From: Desulfobacterales bacterium
Lineage (GTDB): Bacteria > Desulfobacterota > Desulfobacteria > Desulfobacterales > SpSt-501
NCBI GenBank assembly: GCA_030834695.1
Contig: JAUQXK010000057.1
Location: 1-64,000 of the forward strand
Length of the DNA stretch: 64,000 bases
Reading direction: 5' to 3'
Shown here: in pieces, positions 33,978 through 42,716 of the stretch
Numbering within the stretch: the stretch's first letter is position 1
How the letters are laid out: every line of letters begins with the position of its first letter
The notes under the pieces: generated by a model
The model's input: only the letters and a program-made list of their open reading frames with translations
Told to the model about the DNA's origin: nothing
Databases searched by the model: none
Translations under genes and position numbers: made by a program

Positions 33978-34739
33978 TCAGGTTTTGTACTTAAGGCAGA
34001 TCGCCTTGAAGCCGGCCGTAAGAATATTCGTGTCCAGATTGCTCATGAGGAGCGCGAGTCCCTTGGGCACCCAGCGTTCGGTGAGCGGATCCGGGGCGTG
34101 CATGCCGAAAATCTTGCCGTGCTTCTTGGCGGCGGCCGCCACTTTGCCGATGGCCTTGTCCAGCGTCTCCCCCAAAAGATCGCCGGCGCATCCCATCGAT
34201 ATGGCGAGATCGTTGGGCCCGATGAGCAGGGCGTCGATGCCCGGCACGGCGGCGATGGCGTCGATGTTTTGGATGGCTTGGGCGGTTTCGATCTGGGCGA
34301 TGGCCACCGTGTCGACGTTGGCTTTGGCCATGAAGGCCGGGGTGGCGTCCGGGGTGACCCCGATGAAGTTGCTGTGGCCGCCGGCGCCGCCGAAGCCGCG
34401 CCCGCCGAGCGGCGCGAACTTGGCCCAGCGCACCAGCAGCTCGGCCTGCTCCACCGACTCCAGCATCGGCACCATGACGCCGGTGGCGCCGCAGTCCAGT
34501 GCGCGCGAAACGTAGCCCTTGGCGAGCTCCGGCACACGGACGAAGCAGCCGATGCCGAGGGCCCGGCCTACTTTGAAGACATCGCCAACCGTTTCCATGG
34601 AGTAGGGGCCGTGTTCCAGGTCGAGCATGATGAAGTCCATGCCGGCGTTGTGCGCCACGACGGCCACGGCGGGGTTCTGGATCATGCGCACCATCGTACC
34701 GACAACTCTCTTGCCTTCACGAAGCTTCTGAACTGCCAT
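33978..34739 (-). CDS. HpcH/HpaI-family class II aldolase
   Basis: The 253-residue protein belongs to the metal-dependent pyruvate aldolases that include GarL and HpaI. It shows the His base in FIMLDLEHGPYS (about 38-49), the arginine-containing FVRVPE, and metal ligands in AIAQIETAQAI (Glu) and LIGPNDLAISMG (Asp). GarL-type members split 5-keto-4-deoxy-glucarate to pyruvate and tartronate semialdehyde, and a GarR-like reductase and Hyi are encoded nearby, so that chemistry is plausible. It is the first enzyme gene after the GntR regulator on the minus strand. Confidence 0.88.
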   Translation of the reverse strand: MAVQKLREGKRVVGTMVRMIQNPAVAVVAHNAGMDFIMLDLEHGPYSMETVGDVFKVGRALGIGCFVRVPELAKGYVSRALDCGATGVMVPMLESVEQAELLVRWAKFAPLGGRGFGGAGGHSNFIGVTPDATPAFMAKANVDTVAIAQIETAQAIQNIDAIAAVPGIDALLIGPNDLAISMGCAGDLLGETLDKAIGKVAAAAKKHGKIFGMHAPDPLTERWVPKGLALLMSNLDTNILTAGFKAICLKYKT

Positions 34740-34780
34740 GAGGTTTACTCCTTTGGTGGTAATCGGCTTGAGTTGAATTC

Positions 34781-35446
34781 CTACTTATTATTGCCACTGG
34801 AAGACACTTCGAGCATGCCGGGGTAAAACTGGTCCACGACATTCCGGCAGGTTTCCCGCAGATGCTCGCGCATTAACTGTTCGCCTTTTTCCTCGTCCTG
34901 CTGAAGCATGGCGTTGATGATATTGAGATGGGCGTCGCCCGAGGCTTTTTCGATGGCGGGCGAGCGTTTGGTGATGTTGGCCGTGAGAACGGTCAGGTTT
35001 TCAAGCCGTTCATTGATATCCGCCATGATGCCGTTGTTTGCGGCGCTCATAATGGCCCGGTGAAGTTCGCGACCCAGCGCGATTCCCAACGAAGGATCGG
35101 ATTCGATATTGGCTTTGGCGATTTTTTTCTTGATGTCGAGCAGCGTTGCGCGAAACGTCTCGCCGCCCCTGCGGCAGGCCAGCCGCGCGGCCATTCCTTC
35201 GATGGCTTCCCGCGTCTGGAAGATCTCGAAGATCTGCTCAAGGCCGAGCCGGCGGACCACAAACCCCCGGTTGGCCTCCTGTTCAAGAAAACCGTCGGCC
35301 GTGAGCTTCCAGAGAATCTCCCGGATGGGGGTACGGCTCATGCTGTAGGTTTCACAGAGCTCGCGCTCGATCAACCACTGCCCGGGCGCAAACTTCTCCT
35401 CGACGATCTGTCGCCGGATGTCTTCGTAAACCGTGTTTTTATCCAT
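34781..35446 (-). CDS. GntR-family regulator with FCD domain
   Basis: The 221-residue protein has an N-terminal winged helix (YEDIRRQIVEEKFAPGQWLIERELCETYSMSRTPIREILWKL, residues 7-49 in parts) and a C-terminal all-helical FCD ligand domain. The metal-binding histidines of FCD are likely in LGRELHRAIM, DAHLNIINAM and MREHLRETC. It is probably the local repressor, released by a carboxylate ligand. It leads the minus-strand catabolic genes and is divergent from the corrinoid/Tct genes. Perfect inverted repeats in the shared upstream region are candidate sites. No clear ribosome-binding site precedes the ATG. Confidence 0.9.
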   Translation of the reverse strand: MDKNTVYEDIRRQIVEEKFAPGQWLIERELCETYSMSRTPIREILWKLTADGFLEQEANRGFVVRRLGLEQIFEIFQTREAIEGMAARLACRRGGETFRATLLDIKKKIAKANIESDPSLGIALGRELHRAIMSAANNGIMADINERLENLTVLTANITKRSPAIEKASGDAHLNIINAMLQQDEEKGEQLMREHLRETCRNVVDQFYPGMLEVSSSGNNK

Positions 35447-35455
35447 AGTGGCAAA

Positions 35456-35499
35456 ATTGTATACAATCAGAATCTATTTGTCAATTATTTTATTGACAA
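35456..35499. promoter_or_regulatory. Candidate GntR operators between divergent catabolic operons
   Basis: Two inverted repeats lie in the AT-rich divergent region: the 12-base palindrome ATTGTATACAAT (35456-35467), of the TTGTATACAA type known for FCD-family GntR regulators, and TTGTCAAT-N6-ATTGACAA (35478-35499), perfect in both arms. A third weaker near-palindrome, ATACAATTGGTAT, follows at about 35505-35517. They could control both directions. Confidence 0.65.
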
Positions 35500-35602
35500 T
35501 TAAAATACAATTGGTATTATCGCGGAACCCAACCAGTCATCGATGAATTCTGATGCCCGGCCCAAGTCCCAGATGCGGCTTTCCTGAAGGGAGAATCAAG
35601 CG

Positions 35603-37516
35603 ATGATGACCCACCGACAGCGATTGCTCGCAGCCGTCCGGGGCAACATGCCCGACCACATCCCGTACGCCCCCCGGATCGACCTGTGGTACAATGCCAA
35701 TTCCCTGAACGGCACTTTGCCTCAACGGCATCAAGGCAAAACCAGAGACCAGATCGCCCTTTCCGAGGGCTGGGCTTTGCATAAAGTGGTTGCGGATCAC
35801 CTCAACCAGCCCCATCCCGACGCCATGCTGCACCGCGCCTTGGGCGTGCACTTTATGAAGGAATACGTGGTGCACTTTGCGTTCACCGATCGGGTGCGAA
35901 TCGACGTGCAGCGTGAAGGGGACCGGACGCGGGTCCGCTACACCACCGCCAAGGGCGCCATCACCACCCGCACGGTGTACAGCCAGGAAATGCGGCGATC
36001 CGGAATCTCGGTGCCCTGGATCGAAGAGCATGCCGTCAAGACCCCGGATGATTTGAAGGTTCTGGCCCACCTCTTCGAGAACATGGATGTGACACCCTGC
36101 TACGAGCCCTTCAAGGCCTTCCAGGCGGCGGTGGGCGAAAACGGACTGCCGGTCACCTCTTTCACGGTGGCGGCCGGACCGGTTCACCACATCCAGAAGT
36201 ATTTTTTTGATGCCACTGATTTTTTTCATTACTACCACGACCACCAGCCCGAAATTCTCTACCTGGCCGACGCCCTGGCGCCGCTGTACGAGAAGGCCTT
36301 GCGCATCGTCGCGGAATCGCCGGCGGAGGTCGTCCAGTGGGGCTCGAACTTCGACGAAATGCTCACGTTCCCGCCGATGTTCGCCAAACACTTCGTCCCC
36401 TGGATCCATAAGGCCAAGGGCGTGCTCGGCCCCAAGAATATTCGAGTTCTCTGCCACACTGACGGCGAGAACCAGGGGCTCATGGATCTGATCCGCGATT
36501 CCGGCACGGATGTGGCCGAAGCGGTTTGCCCGGCGCCGATGACCAAGGTGTCCATCCAGGAGTATTACCGGCGCTGGGGCGACCGCATAACCATCTTCGG
36601 TGGAATTCCTTCCAACCTGCTGCTGCCCCAGCTGACTCCCGAGGACCAATTCAAGAGTTTTATAGAAGGGCTATTCGCCGCCATCGGCGACGGTTCCCGA
36701 TTCATTTTGGGGATTGCGGATACGACCCCGCCGGAGGCGGATTTCGAGCGCCTGGTCCGCATCGGGGATATGGTCCGTGAGAAGGGCCGCCTGCCGCTTG
36801 AGGCCGGCGCCTTCCGAGCGGTGGATACGGTGGGGACGGCCGCGGTTCTCGTCAAAAAGCACCCTGCGGCGTTGGTCCGGCCGGACACCCGCTTCACGAA
36901 AGTTCGACAGGCGATCCTCGACGGGCAGGAGCAGGAACTCATCGAACAGGTCAAAGATCTGCTCGCGCAGAAGGTTGCTCCCAAGGACATCATCGACCAG
37001 GGCATGGTCGCCGCCATGGACACCCTCAACCAGTCGTTCAAAGACGGGACCGTCTTCATCCCGGAGGTGCTGGTGGCCGCCCGGGCCATGAACGCGGCCG
37101 TGCTTTTTCTGGAGCCTTACCTGGCGGACACGGACAAGCGCGGCGGCGGAAGGATTCTGATCGGCACGGTCCGGGGCGACCTGCACGACATCGGCAAGAA
37201 CATGGTCGCGACCATGCTGCGCGGGGTCGGTTTTAACGTGGTCGACCTGGGGATCAACGTGGCCGCTGACGTTTTCGTCAAAGAAGTGGCCAGGGAACGG
37301 CCGCAGGTGCTGGCGCTGTCCGCCCTGCTGACCACCACCATGCCCGAAATGGGCAAGGTCATTGGAGCCCTGTCGCAAGCCGGCATACGGGAGACGGTAA
37401 AAGTCATCGTCGGCGGGGCACCGGTGAATCAGAATTTCGCCAACGATATCGGCGCAAATGGATATGCCAAGGACGCCGCTGAGGCCATCGACCTCGTCCG
37501 CGGCCTGATCCGATGA
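35603..37516 (+). CDS. UroD-type methyltransferase fused to corrinoid-binding domain
   Basis: The 637-residue protein joins two modules. Residues 1 to about 400 resemble the uroporphyrinogen-decarboxylase/MtaA methyltransferase family, with a likely zinc site around VLCHTDGENQG and a later EAVCPAP. Residues about 420-637 form an MtaC/MetH-type corrinoid protein: a helical cap (KVAPKDIIDQGMVAAM; FIPEVLVAARAMNAA) and a Rossmann domain with the cobalt-ligand motif GDLHDIGKN (near 528-536). A protein carrying both methyl-acceptor corrinoid and methyltransferase in one chain recalls archaeal Mts fusions in the opposite domain order. No reductive activator (RamA-type) gene is in the window. It opens the plus-strand operon. 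Confidence 0.88.
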   Translation: MMTHRQRLLAAVRGNMPDHIPYAPRIDLWYNANSLNGTLPQRHQGKTRDQIALSEGWALHKVVADHLNQPHPDAMLHRALGVHFMKEYVVHFAFTDRVRIDVQREGDRTRVRYTTAKGAITTRTVYSQEMRRSGISVPWIEEHAVKTPDDLKVLAHLFENMDVTPCYEPFKAFQAAVGENGLPVTSFTVAAGPVHHIQKYFFDATDFFHYYHDHQPEILYLADALAPLYEKALRIVAESPAEVVQWGSNFDEMLTFPPMFAKHFVPWIHKAKGVLGPKNIRVLCHTDGENQGLMDLIRDSGTDVAEAVCPAPMTKVSIQEYYRRWGDRITIFGGIPSNLLLPQLTPEDQFKSFIEGLFAAIGDGSRFILGIADTTPPEADFERLVRIGDMVREKGRLPLEAGAFRAVDTVGTAAVLVKKHPAALVRPDTRFTKVRQAILDGQEQELIEQVKDLLAQKVAPKDIIDQGMVAAMDTLNQSFKDGTVFIPEVLVAARAMNAAVLFLEPYLADTDKRGGGRILIGTVRGDLHDIGKNMVATMLRGVGFNVVDLGINVAADVFVKEVARERPQVLALSALLTTTMPEMGKVIGALSQAGIRETVKVIVGGAPVNQNFANDIGANGYAKDAAEAIDLVRGLIR

Positions 37517-37577
37517 AGCGAATGCAGCCCAACGCGGCCGTCCTGAAGCCGTCGAGGCCACTTATGCCGGAGGATAT

Positions 37578-38075
37578 ATGAGCAAGTCTGGCCAGGCCGC
37601 CAATCTGGTCGTTATCGGACTGGGTATTTTCGTTGTCTACCACTCCTATTATTATCTCAAGCTCGGCATCCTGATTGCTCCGGGCGCCGGCTTCCTGCCG
37701 TTTCTCTGCGGGCTGGCTCTCGTTGCCCTGGCGGTCATATGGCGACTTCAAACCACTCTGCTCAAACCGCGCTCGAAAGCCGGACCCGTCGGGGATCCCA
37801 GGACAGCGGCCGGTGAGGCGGATAGCGCGCCGCAGCCGGTTTCGCGGGTTAAGCTGGTATCGGCGTTTGCGACCACCGTCGTTTATGCTGTTTTGTTCGA
37901 ACGGATCGGTTTTTTTCCGGCCACGCTGGTGTTCATGCTCGCCTGGCAGGTGGTCGTTGAGCGGCAGCATTGGCTGAGGGCCATCGTCATCACGGTGCTC
38001 TGTTCGGCCGGCTTGTACGCGCTGTTCCGATTGCTGCTGCATGTCGAGCTGCCGCCCAATCCGCTGTTCGCCTAA
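37578..38075 (+). CDS. tctB: Tripartite tricarboxylate transporter small membrane subunit TctB
   Basis: The 165-residue protein has four predicted hydrophobic segments: NLVVIGLGIFVVYHSYYYL, FLPFLCGLALVALAVIW, VKLVSAFATTVVYAVLF and AIVITVLCSAGLYALFRLLL. It also has the TctB-typical PGAGFLPF near residues 34-41. A polar linker of about 40 residues separates helices 2 and 3. GGAGG lies a few bases before the ATG. It works with TctA and an exported TctC binding protein in sodium- or proton-driven carboxylate uptake. It is second in the operon, 61 bases after the corrinoid gene. Confidence 0.88.
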   Translation: MSKSGQAANLVVIGLGIFVVYHSYYYLKLGILIAPGAGFLPFLCGLALVALAVIWRLQTTLLKPRSKAGPVGDPRTAAGEADSAPQPVSRVKLVSAFATTVVYAVLFERIGFFPATLVFMLAWQVVVERQHWLRAIVITVLCSAGLYALFRLLLHVELPPNPLFA

Positions 38076-38093
38076 ATCGGAGGAGGTCCTGGC

Positions 38094-39581
38094 ATGAGCA
38101 TCTTTGATGGAATCATCTCGGGGTTCGGCATTGCGCTTACGCCCATGAACCTCCTGTTCGGTTTTTTGGGAGCTTTGATCGGCACGGCGGTGGGTGTATT
38201 GCCCGGGTTGGGGCCCGCCGCCACCATCGCGTTGCTGCTGCCGATCACCTATTCGATTCCCTCCCCGGTCCCCGCGGTGATCCTGATGGCCGGAATCTAT
38301 TACGGGGCCATGTACGGCGGGTCCACGACATCGGTTCTGCTCAACCTGCCGGGCGAGGCCGCCTCGGTGGTGACCTGCATCGACGGCTACAAGATGGCCC
38401 AGCAGGGCCGGGCCGGCGCGGCGCTGGGGATCGCGGCCATCGGGTCCTTCGTCGCCGGCACCGTGGCCGTGGTCGGGCTCACGCTCTTCGCGCCGCCCAT
38501 CGCCGAGTTCGCGCTGGGCTTCGGCCCGCCGGAGAAATTTGCCCTCGCGCTCTTGGGCCTGTTGATGGCGGTGACGCTTTCGGGCGATTCGGTCGTCAAA
38601 GGGCTGATCATCATGGTCCTGGGCCTGCTCTTCGGAACGGTCGGCATCGACCCGATCTCGGGGAAAAGCCGATTCGATTTCGGCGTTACCGAGCTCCAAA
38701 GCGGGTTTGATTTCGTGACGCTGGCCGTGGGCGTCTTCGGCTTGGGGGAAATTTTTTACAACCTGGAACAGCAGGGCGCCGCCGAGATCGTCACCACCAA
38801 GGTGGGGCAGGTGTTTCCCAAAATGGCGGACTGGACCAAAGCGCGGATGGCGATCCTGCGGGGCACGCTGGTCGGCTTCTTCATCGGCATCATCCCGGGC
38901 GGCGGCGCGGTGATTGCCTCGCTCGTGTCCTATGCGGTCGAAAAGAAAGTCTCCAAGCACCCGGAAGAGTTCGGCCAGGGGGCCATCGAGGGGGTCGCCG
39001 GCCCCGAATCCGCCAACAACGCGGCTTCGAGCGCATCGTTCATCCCCCTGCTCACCCTCGGCATCCCGAGCAATGCCTCCATCGCCATGATTTTCGCATG
39101 CCTGTTGATCAAGGGGGTGACGCCCGGCCCCTTCCTGATCGTCGAGCACGCCGACGTGTTCTGGGGCGTGATCGCCTCCATGTACATCGGCAACGTCATG
39201 CTCATCATCCTGAACCTGCCGCTGGTCGGGATCTGGGTGCAGCTGTTGCGCGTACCTTACAGCATTCTGGCACCGGTGGTGATCCTCTTCACGATGATCG
39301 GGTCCTACAGCATCGCCAACCAGGCCTTCGATCTTTACACCTTGATCGCCTTCGGCGTGCTCGGCTATGCGCTGCGCAAGCTCAAATTCGAGGCGGGGCC
39401 GCTGCCGCTGGCTTTCATTCTGGGTCCCATGATCGAGGGGGCCATGCGCCAGTCGCTGCTGATGTCCGGAGGGAGTTTCTCGATTTTTTTCACCCGCCCC
39501 ATATCGTTGACCATCGTGGCTTTGTTTGCACTCTTCGTGGTGGGGCAGATTTTTGTCAGCGTCCGTCGATCGAGCCGTTGA
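38094..39581 (+). CDS. tctA: Tripartite tricarboxylate transporter large membrane subunit TctA
   Basis: This 495-residue permease has about 11-12 transmembrane helices and the family sequence GVLPGLGPAATIALLLPITY near residue 38-57, YYGAMYGGSTTSVLLNLPGE near 70-90 and IIPGGGAVIASLVSYAVEKK near 265-284. These repeated GLGP/PGGG motifs are the substrate and ion region. GGAGGAGG precedes the ATG. It lies 18 bases after tctB and 69 before the first tctC. Confidence 0.95.
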   Translation: MSIFDGIISGFGIALTPMNLLFGFLGALIGTAVGVLPGLGPAATIALLLPITYSIPSPVPAVILMAGIYYGAMYGGSTTSVLLNLPGEAASVVTCIDGYKMAQQGRAGAALGIAAIGSFVAGTVAVVGLTLFAPPIAEFALGFGPPEKFALALLGLLMAVTLSGDSVVKGLIIMVLGLLFGTVGIDPISGKSRFDFGVTELQSGFDFVTLAVGVFGLGEIFYNLEQQGAAEIVTTKVGQVFPKMADWTKARMAILRGTLVGFFIGIIPGGGAVIASLVSYAVEKKVSKHPEEFGQGAIEGVAGPESANNAASSASFIPLLTLGIPSNASIAMIFACLLIKGVTPGPFLIVEHADVFWGVIASMYIGNVMLIILNLPLVGIWVQLLRVPYSILAPVVILFTMIGSYSIANQAFDLYTLIAFGVLGYALRKLKFEAGPLPLAFILGPMIEGAMRQSLLMSGGSFSIFFTRPISLTIVALFALFVVGQIFVSVRRSSR

Positions 39582-39650
39582 GCCAGGGCCCTGAAGGGGG
39601 CTTGACCGGCAGGCCAATTCCTGTTTTCTTAAAACGAAAGGAGAAGACGC

Positions 39651-40631
39651 ATGAAACGGATTTTAGTCAACAGCTTCGTCATCGCAATGCTGGCTGCCCT
39701 GTTGGTAACGGGCGCCGCGCTGGCTCAGGACAAATACCCGTCCAAACCGGTTTCCGGCATCGTGCCGGCCTCTGCCGGGGGTTCCACGGACCTGATGAGC
39801 CGTGCACTCGAAAAGGTGTGGCCCAAATACAGCCCCCAGCCGCTGGTGGTGGTCAACAAACCCGGGGGCGCCGGGGTCGTGGCAACGGAGTTCGTCGTGC
39901 GATCCAAGCCCGACGGCTACACGCTCTACTTAGGTTACGGTTCGGGGCACGATATCGTCATGCCGCACCTCCAGAAGATGCCCTACGACCCGTATAAGGA
40001 CCTCATCCCGATCGCGCGCGTATCGGTCCACTCCGTTGTGGTGGTGACCGGAGCCAAGTCGGAATTCAACAGCCTGCCGGGCATGATTGCGTGGGCCAAG
40101 AAGGAGAACAAGCCGATCACCACTTCCGTGTCCATGAAGGCCGGTGCCCAGGACATCACCATCACGGCCATCGCGAAGGCGGCCGGAGTCAATATCGTGA
40201 CCGTTCCGTTCGCCGGGGGCGCAGACGCCGTCACGGCGCTGGCCGGCGGCCATGTGATGCTCGGCGCCGGGCACCCCTCGGAGGTTGCGCCGCACATCAA
40301 GGCCGGCCGCTTCAAGCCGCTGGCCATCGCCCTGCCCGAGCGCGACCCGTCGATGCCGGACATTCCCACTCTCAAGGAGCAGGGCATCAACGTCTCCACG
40401 TGGGGCTCGGTCAAGGGAGTCGGTGCGCCCGCCGGGACGCCCAAGGAGGTGGTCGAGTATCTCGAAGCCACCCTCCGTAAAATCTGCGAGGATCCCGAGT
40501 TCAAGAAGACCATGGCGGATCTCAATCAGCCGGTCATGTACCTGAACGGCGCCGATTTTGCGAAGTTCCTGCAGGAGGCCCATGCCGACTACGGCAAGCT
40601 CATCAAAGACTTGAACATTACGATCCAGTAA
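39651..40631 (+). CDS. tctC: Tripartite tricarboxylate transporter substrate-binding protein, copy 1
   Basis: This 326-residue periplasmic binding protein of the Bug/TctC family has a signal peptide ending near GAALAQ (residue 25). Family features are YPSKPVSGIVPASAGGSTDLMSRALE, VVNKPGGAGVVATEFV and PDGYTLYLGYGSGHDIVMPHL. AAAGGAG precedes the ATG. The next gene is a close paralogue, about three quarters identical by eye. Bug proteins bind dicarboxylates or tricarboxylates and related acids through water-mediated contacts, so the ligand cannot be told from sequence. Confidence 0.93.
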   Translation: MKRILVNSFVIAMLAALLVTGAALAQDKYPSKPVSGIVPASAGGSTDLMSRALEKVWPKYSPQPLVVVNKPGGAGVVATEFVVRSKPDGYTLYLGYGSGHDIVMPHLQKMPYDPYKDLIPIARVSVHSVVVVTGAKSEFNSLPGMIAWAKKENKPITTSVSMKAGAQDITITAIAKAAGVNIVTVPFAGGADAVTALAGGHVMLGAGHPSEVAPHIKAGRFKPLAIALPERDPSMPDIPTLKEQGINVSTWGSVKGVGAPAGTPKEVVEYLEATLRKICEDPEFKKTMADLNQPVMYLNGADFAKFLQEAHADYGKLIKDLNITIQ

Positions 40632-40649
40632 GCCGAAAGGAGCAACGGT

Positions 40650-41627
40650 ATGAAACGAAAGATCGTCAGCAGTTTGGTCATCGCGTTGGTCGTCGCTTTC
40701 ATGGTCCCGGCGGCATTTTCGCAGGACAAATTTCCGTCCAAGCCGATCAACGTGATCGTTCCGTTTGCGGCCGGCGGCTCGTCGGATCTGCTGGCCAGGG
40801 CCGTTGAAAAGATCTGGCCGAAATATTCACCCCAACCTTTGGTCGTCATCAACAAACCCGGCGGCGGCGGTGTGGTCGGAACGGAGTTCGTGGTCCGATC
40901 CAAACCCGACGGGTACACCTTATATGTAGGGTACGGCTCAGGCCACGATGTGGTCATGCCGCACCTGCAAAAAATGCCCTATGACACTTACAAAGACCTG
41001 GCAGCCGTTTCGAGGCTGTCCGTCCATTCGGTTGCGATCTGCACGGGTGCTAAGTCTGAGTTCAACAGCATCAAAGACATGGTGGCGTGGGCCAAGAAGG
41101 AGAACAAGCCGATCACGTCATCCGTTTCGACCAAAGCCGGCGCGGTCGACATCACCATCACCGCACTCGGCAAGGCGGCAGGCATAAACATCGTGACGGT
41201 GCCTTTTTCCGGGGGTGCGGATGCCGTGACCACGCTTGCCGGCGGACACGTGATGATCGGCGGCGGGCATCCATCGGAGGTTATGCCGCATATCAAGGCC
41301 GGCCGTTTCAAGCCGCTGGCGGTGGCCTTGCCCGAGCGCGACCCGTCGCTGCCCGATGTACCGACCCTGATAGAGCAGGGGTTCAACGTCCACACGTGGG
41401 GTTCGATCAAAGGCGTGGCGGCACCGGCAGCGACTCCCAAGGAAGTGGTGGAGTATCTTGACGGCACTTTGAAAAAAGTGTGTGAGGATGCCGAGTTCAA
41501 GAAACTCATGACCGACTTGAGCCAGCCGATCATGTACCAGAACGGCGCCGATTTCGCGAAGTTCCTGCAGCAGGCCTACGGCGATTACGGCAAACTCATC
41601 AAGGACTTGAATATTACGATCCAGTAA
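40650..41627 (+). CDS. tctC: Tripartite tricarboxylate transporter substrate-binding protein, copy 2
   Basis: This 325-residue Bug/TctC protein follows copy 1 by 18 bases and matches it closely, including the C-terminal KLIKDLNITIQ, so the pair arose by tandem duplication. Its signal peptide ends near AAFSQ (residue 25). Differences cluster in the first third (KPINVIVPFAAGGSSDLLARAVEKIW) and in scattered surface positions. Copy 2 has the more typical VPFAAGGSSD, while copy 1 has VPASAGGSTD. Two binding proteins for one TctAB pair suggest two related ligands or different affinities. Confidence 0.93.
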   Translation: MKRKIVSSLVIALVVAFMVPAAFSQDKFPSKPINVIVPFAAGGSSDLLARAVEKIWPKYSPQPLVVINKPGGGGVVGTEFVVRSKPDGYTLYVGYGSGHDVVMPHLQKMPYDTYKDLAAVSRLSVHSVAICTGAKSEFNSIKDMVAWAKKENKPITSSVSTKAGAVDITITALGKAAGINIVTVPFSGGADAVTTLAGGHVMIGGGHPSEVMPHIKAGRFKPLAVALPERDPSLPDVPTLIEQGFNVHTWGSIKGVAAPAATPKEVVEYLDGTLKKVCEDAEFKKLMTDLSQPIMYQNGADFAKFLQQAYGDYGKLIKDLNITIQ

Positions 41628-41774
41628 GGTTGCTGATAGAAAGAAGAGCCAGTTCAACGAGACCGGTGCCCGGCCGACGGATTTCAGGCATCCGTCGGCC
41701 GGATGTGCCGACAGTCGATGTGTTTATTTCAGAGCATGGATCGCTCGCAAAAATCAGGACAGGAGGAGCAAGAG

Positions 41775-42659
41775 ATGAAAATTGGATTCGTGGGTTTGGG
41801 TATCATGGGGAAGCCGATGGCGAAGAACCTCTTGAAGGCGGGGTACCAGCTGGTCGTGTACGATGTCGTCCCCGGCCCGGTCAAGGAATTGGCCTCGGCA
41901 GGAGCCGAGGCCGCTACGTCGGGCAAAGAAGTCGCACAAAAAACGGACATCGTCGTTACGATGCTGCCGAACTCCCCCCACGTGAAGGCCGCCGTCTTGG
42001 GGCCCAATGGGATTTTGGAAGGCGCCAAACGTGGAACGATCATTGTGGACATGAGCTCCATTGCGCCGCTCGCAGCCAAGGAAGTCGCAGCCAAAGCGGC
42101 CGAGAAGGGCGTTGAGATGCTCGATGCCCCCGTAAGCGGCGGGGAACCGAAAGCCATCGACGGAACGCTTTCGATCATGGTCGGCGGCAAAAAGGAAATC
42201 TTCGATAAATGCCAGGCTATCCTGAGCAAGATGGGGGCATCGGTCGTGCTTTGCGGAGACATCGGGGCCGGCAACACGACCAAGTTGGCCAACCAGATCA
42301 TCGTGGCCCTGAACATCGCCGCCATGTCGGAGGCACTCGTGTTGGGTGCCAAGGCCGGCGTCAATCCCGAAACCATCTACAAGGCGATCCGGGGTGGATT
42401 GGCCGGAAGCACCGTGCTGGATGCCAAAGCCCCCATGGTGCTGAGCGGCAACTTCAAGCCGGGTTTCCGAATCGAGCTGCACATCAAAGACCTCGCGAAC
42501 GCCATCGAGACCGGGCATGAAGTCGGAGTGCCCCTGCCACTAACCAGCCAGGTGATGGAAATCATGCAAGCGCTGAAGGTCGACGGCAAGGCGGGCAATG
42601 ACCACAGCGGCATTGCCCAGTACTATGAAAAGCTCGCGAAAATAGAAGCTCGCAAATAG
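41775..42659 (+). CDS. garR: 2-hydroxy-3-oxopropionate (tartronate semialdehyde) reductase-like protein
   Basis: The 294-residue beta-hydroxyacid dehydrogenase has the NAD motif IGFVGLGIMGKPMAKNLLKAG (residues 3-23), the substrate motif DAPVSGGEPKAIDGTLSIMVGG (about 118-139), and the catalytic lysine in GNTTKLANQIIV (about 166-177). The family includes GarR/GlxR, which reduce tartronate semialdehyde to glycerate, and 3-hydroxyisobutyrate dehydrogenase. The Hyi and HpaI-type genes nearby favour the first. The ATG at 41775 has a GGAGGAGCAAGAG leader; a longer upstream frame lacks support. Confidence 0.85.
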   Translation: MKIGFVGLGIMGKPMAKNLLKAGYQLVVYDVVPGPVKELASAGAEAATSGKEVAQKTDIVVTMLPNSPHVKAAVLGPNGILEGAKRGTIIVDMSSIAPLAAKEVAAKAAEKGVEMLDAPVSGGEPKAIDGTLSIMVGGKKEIFDKCQAILSKMGASVVLCGDIGAGNTTKLANQIIVALNIAAMSEALVLGAKAGVNPETIYKAIRGGLAGSTVLDAKAPMVLSGNFKPGFRIELHIKDLANAIETGHEVGVPLPLTSQVMEIMQALKVDGKAGNDHSGIAQYYEKLAKIEARK

Positions 42660-42716
42660 TCCCGGCGCCCGGTGCGATCTTGATGTAAGAACGCCGGTTG
42701 TTTCACAGGAGGTCCC

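Noticed and set aside
35603-37516. MetH-type methionine synthase or haem-pathway UroD
   Set aside because: There is no homocysteine or pterin domain for MetH. The fused corrinoid domain and missing decarboxylase signature speak against UroD.
37404-39617. Open frame of 737 codons on the minus strand opposite tctB/tctA
   Set aside because: The product is rich in His, Arg, Asp and Gln, as expected for the antisense of hydrophobic membrane genes. TctB and TctA are clear on the other strand.
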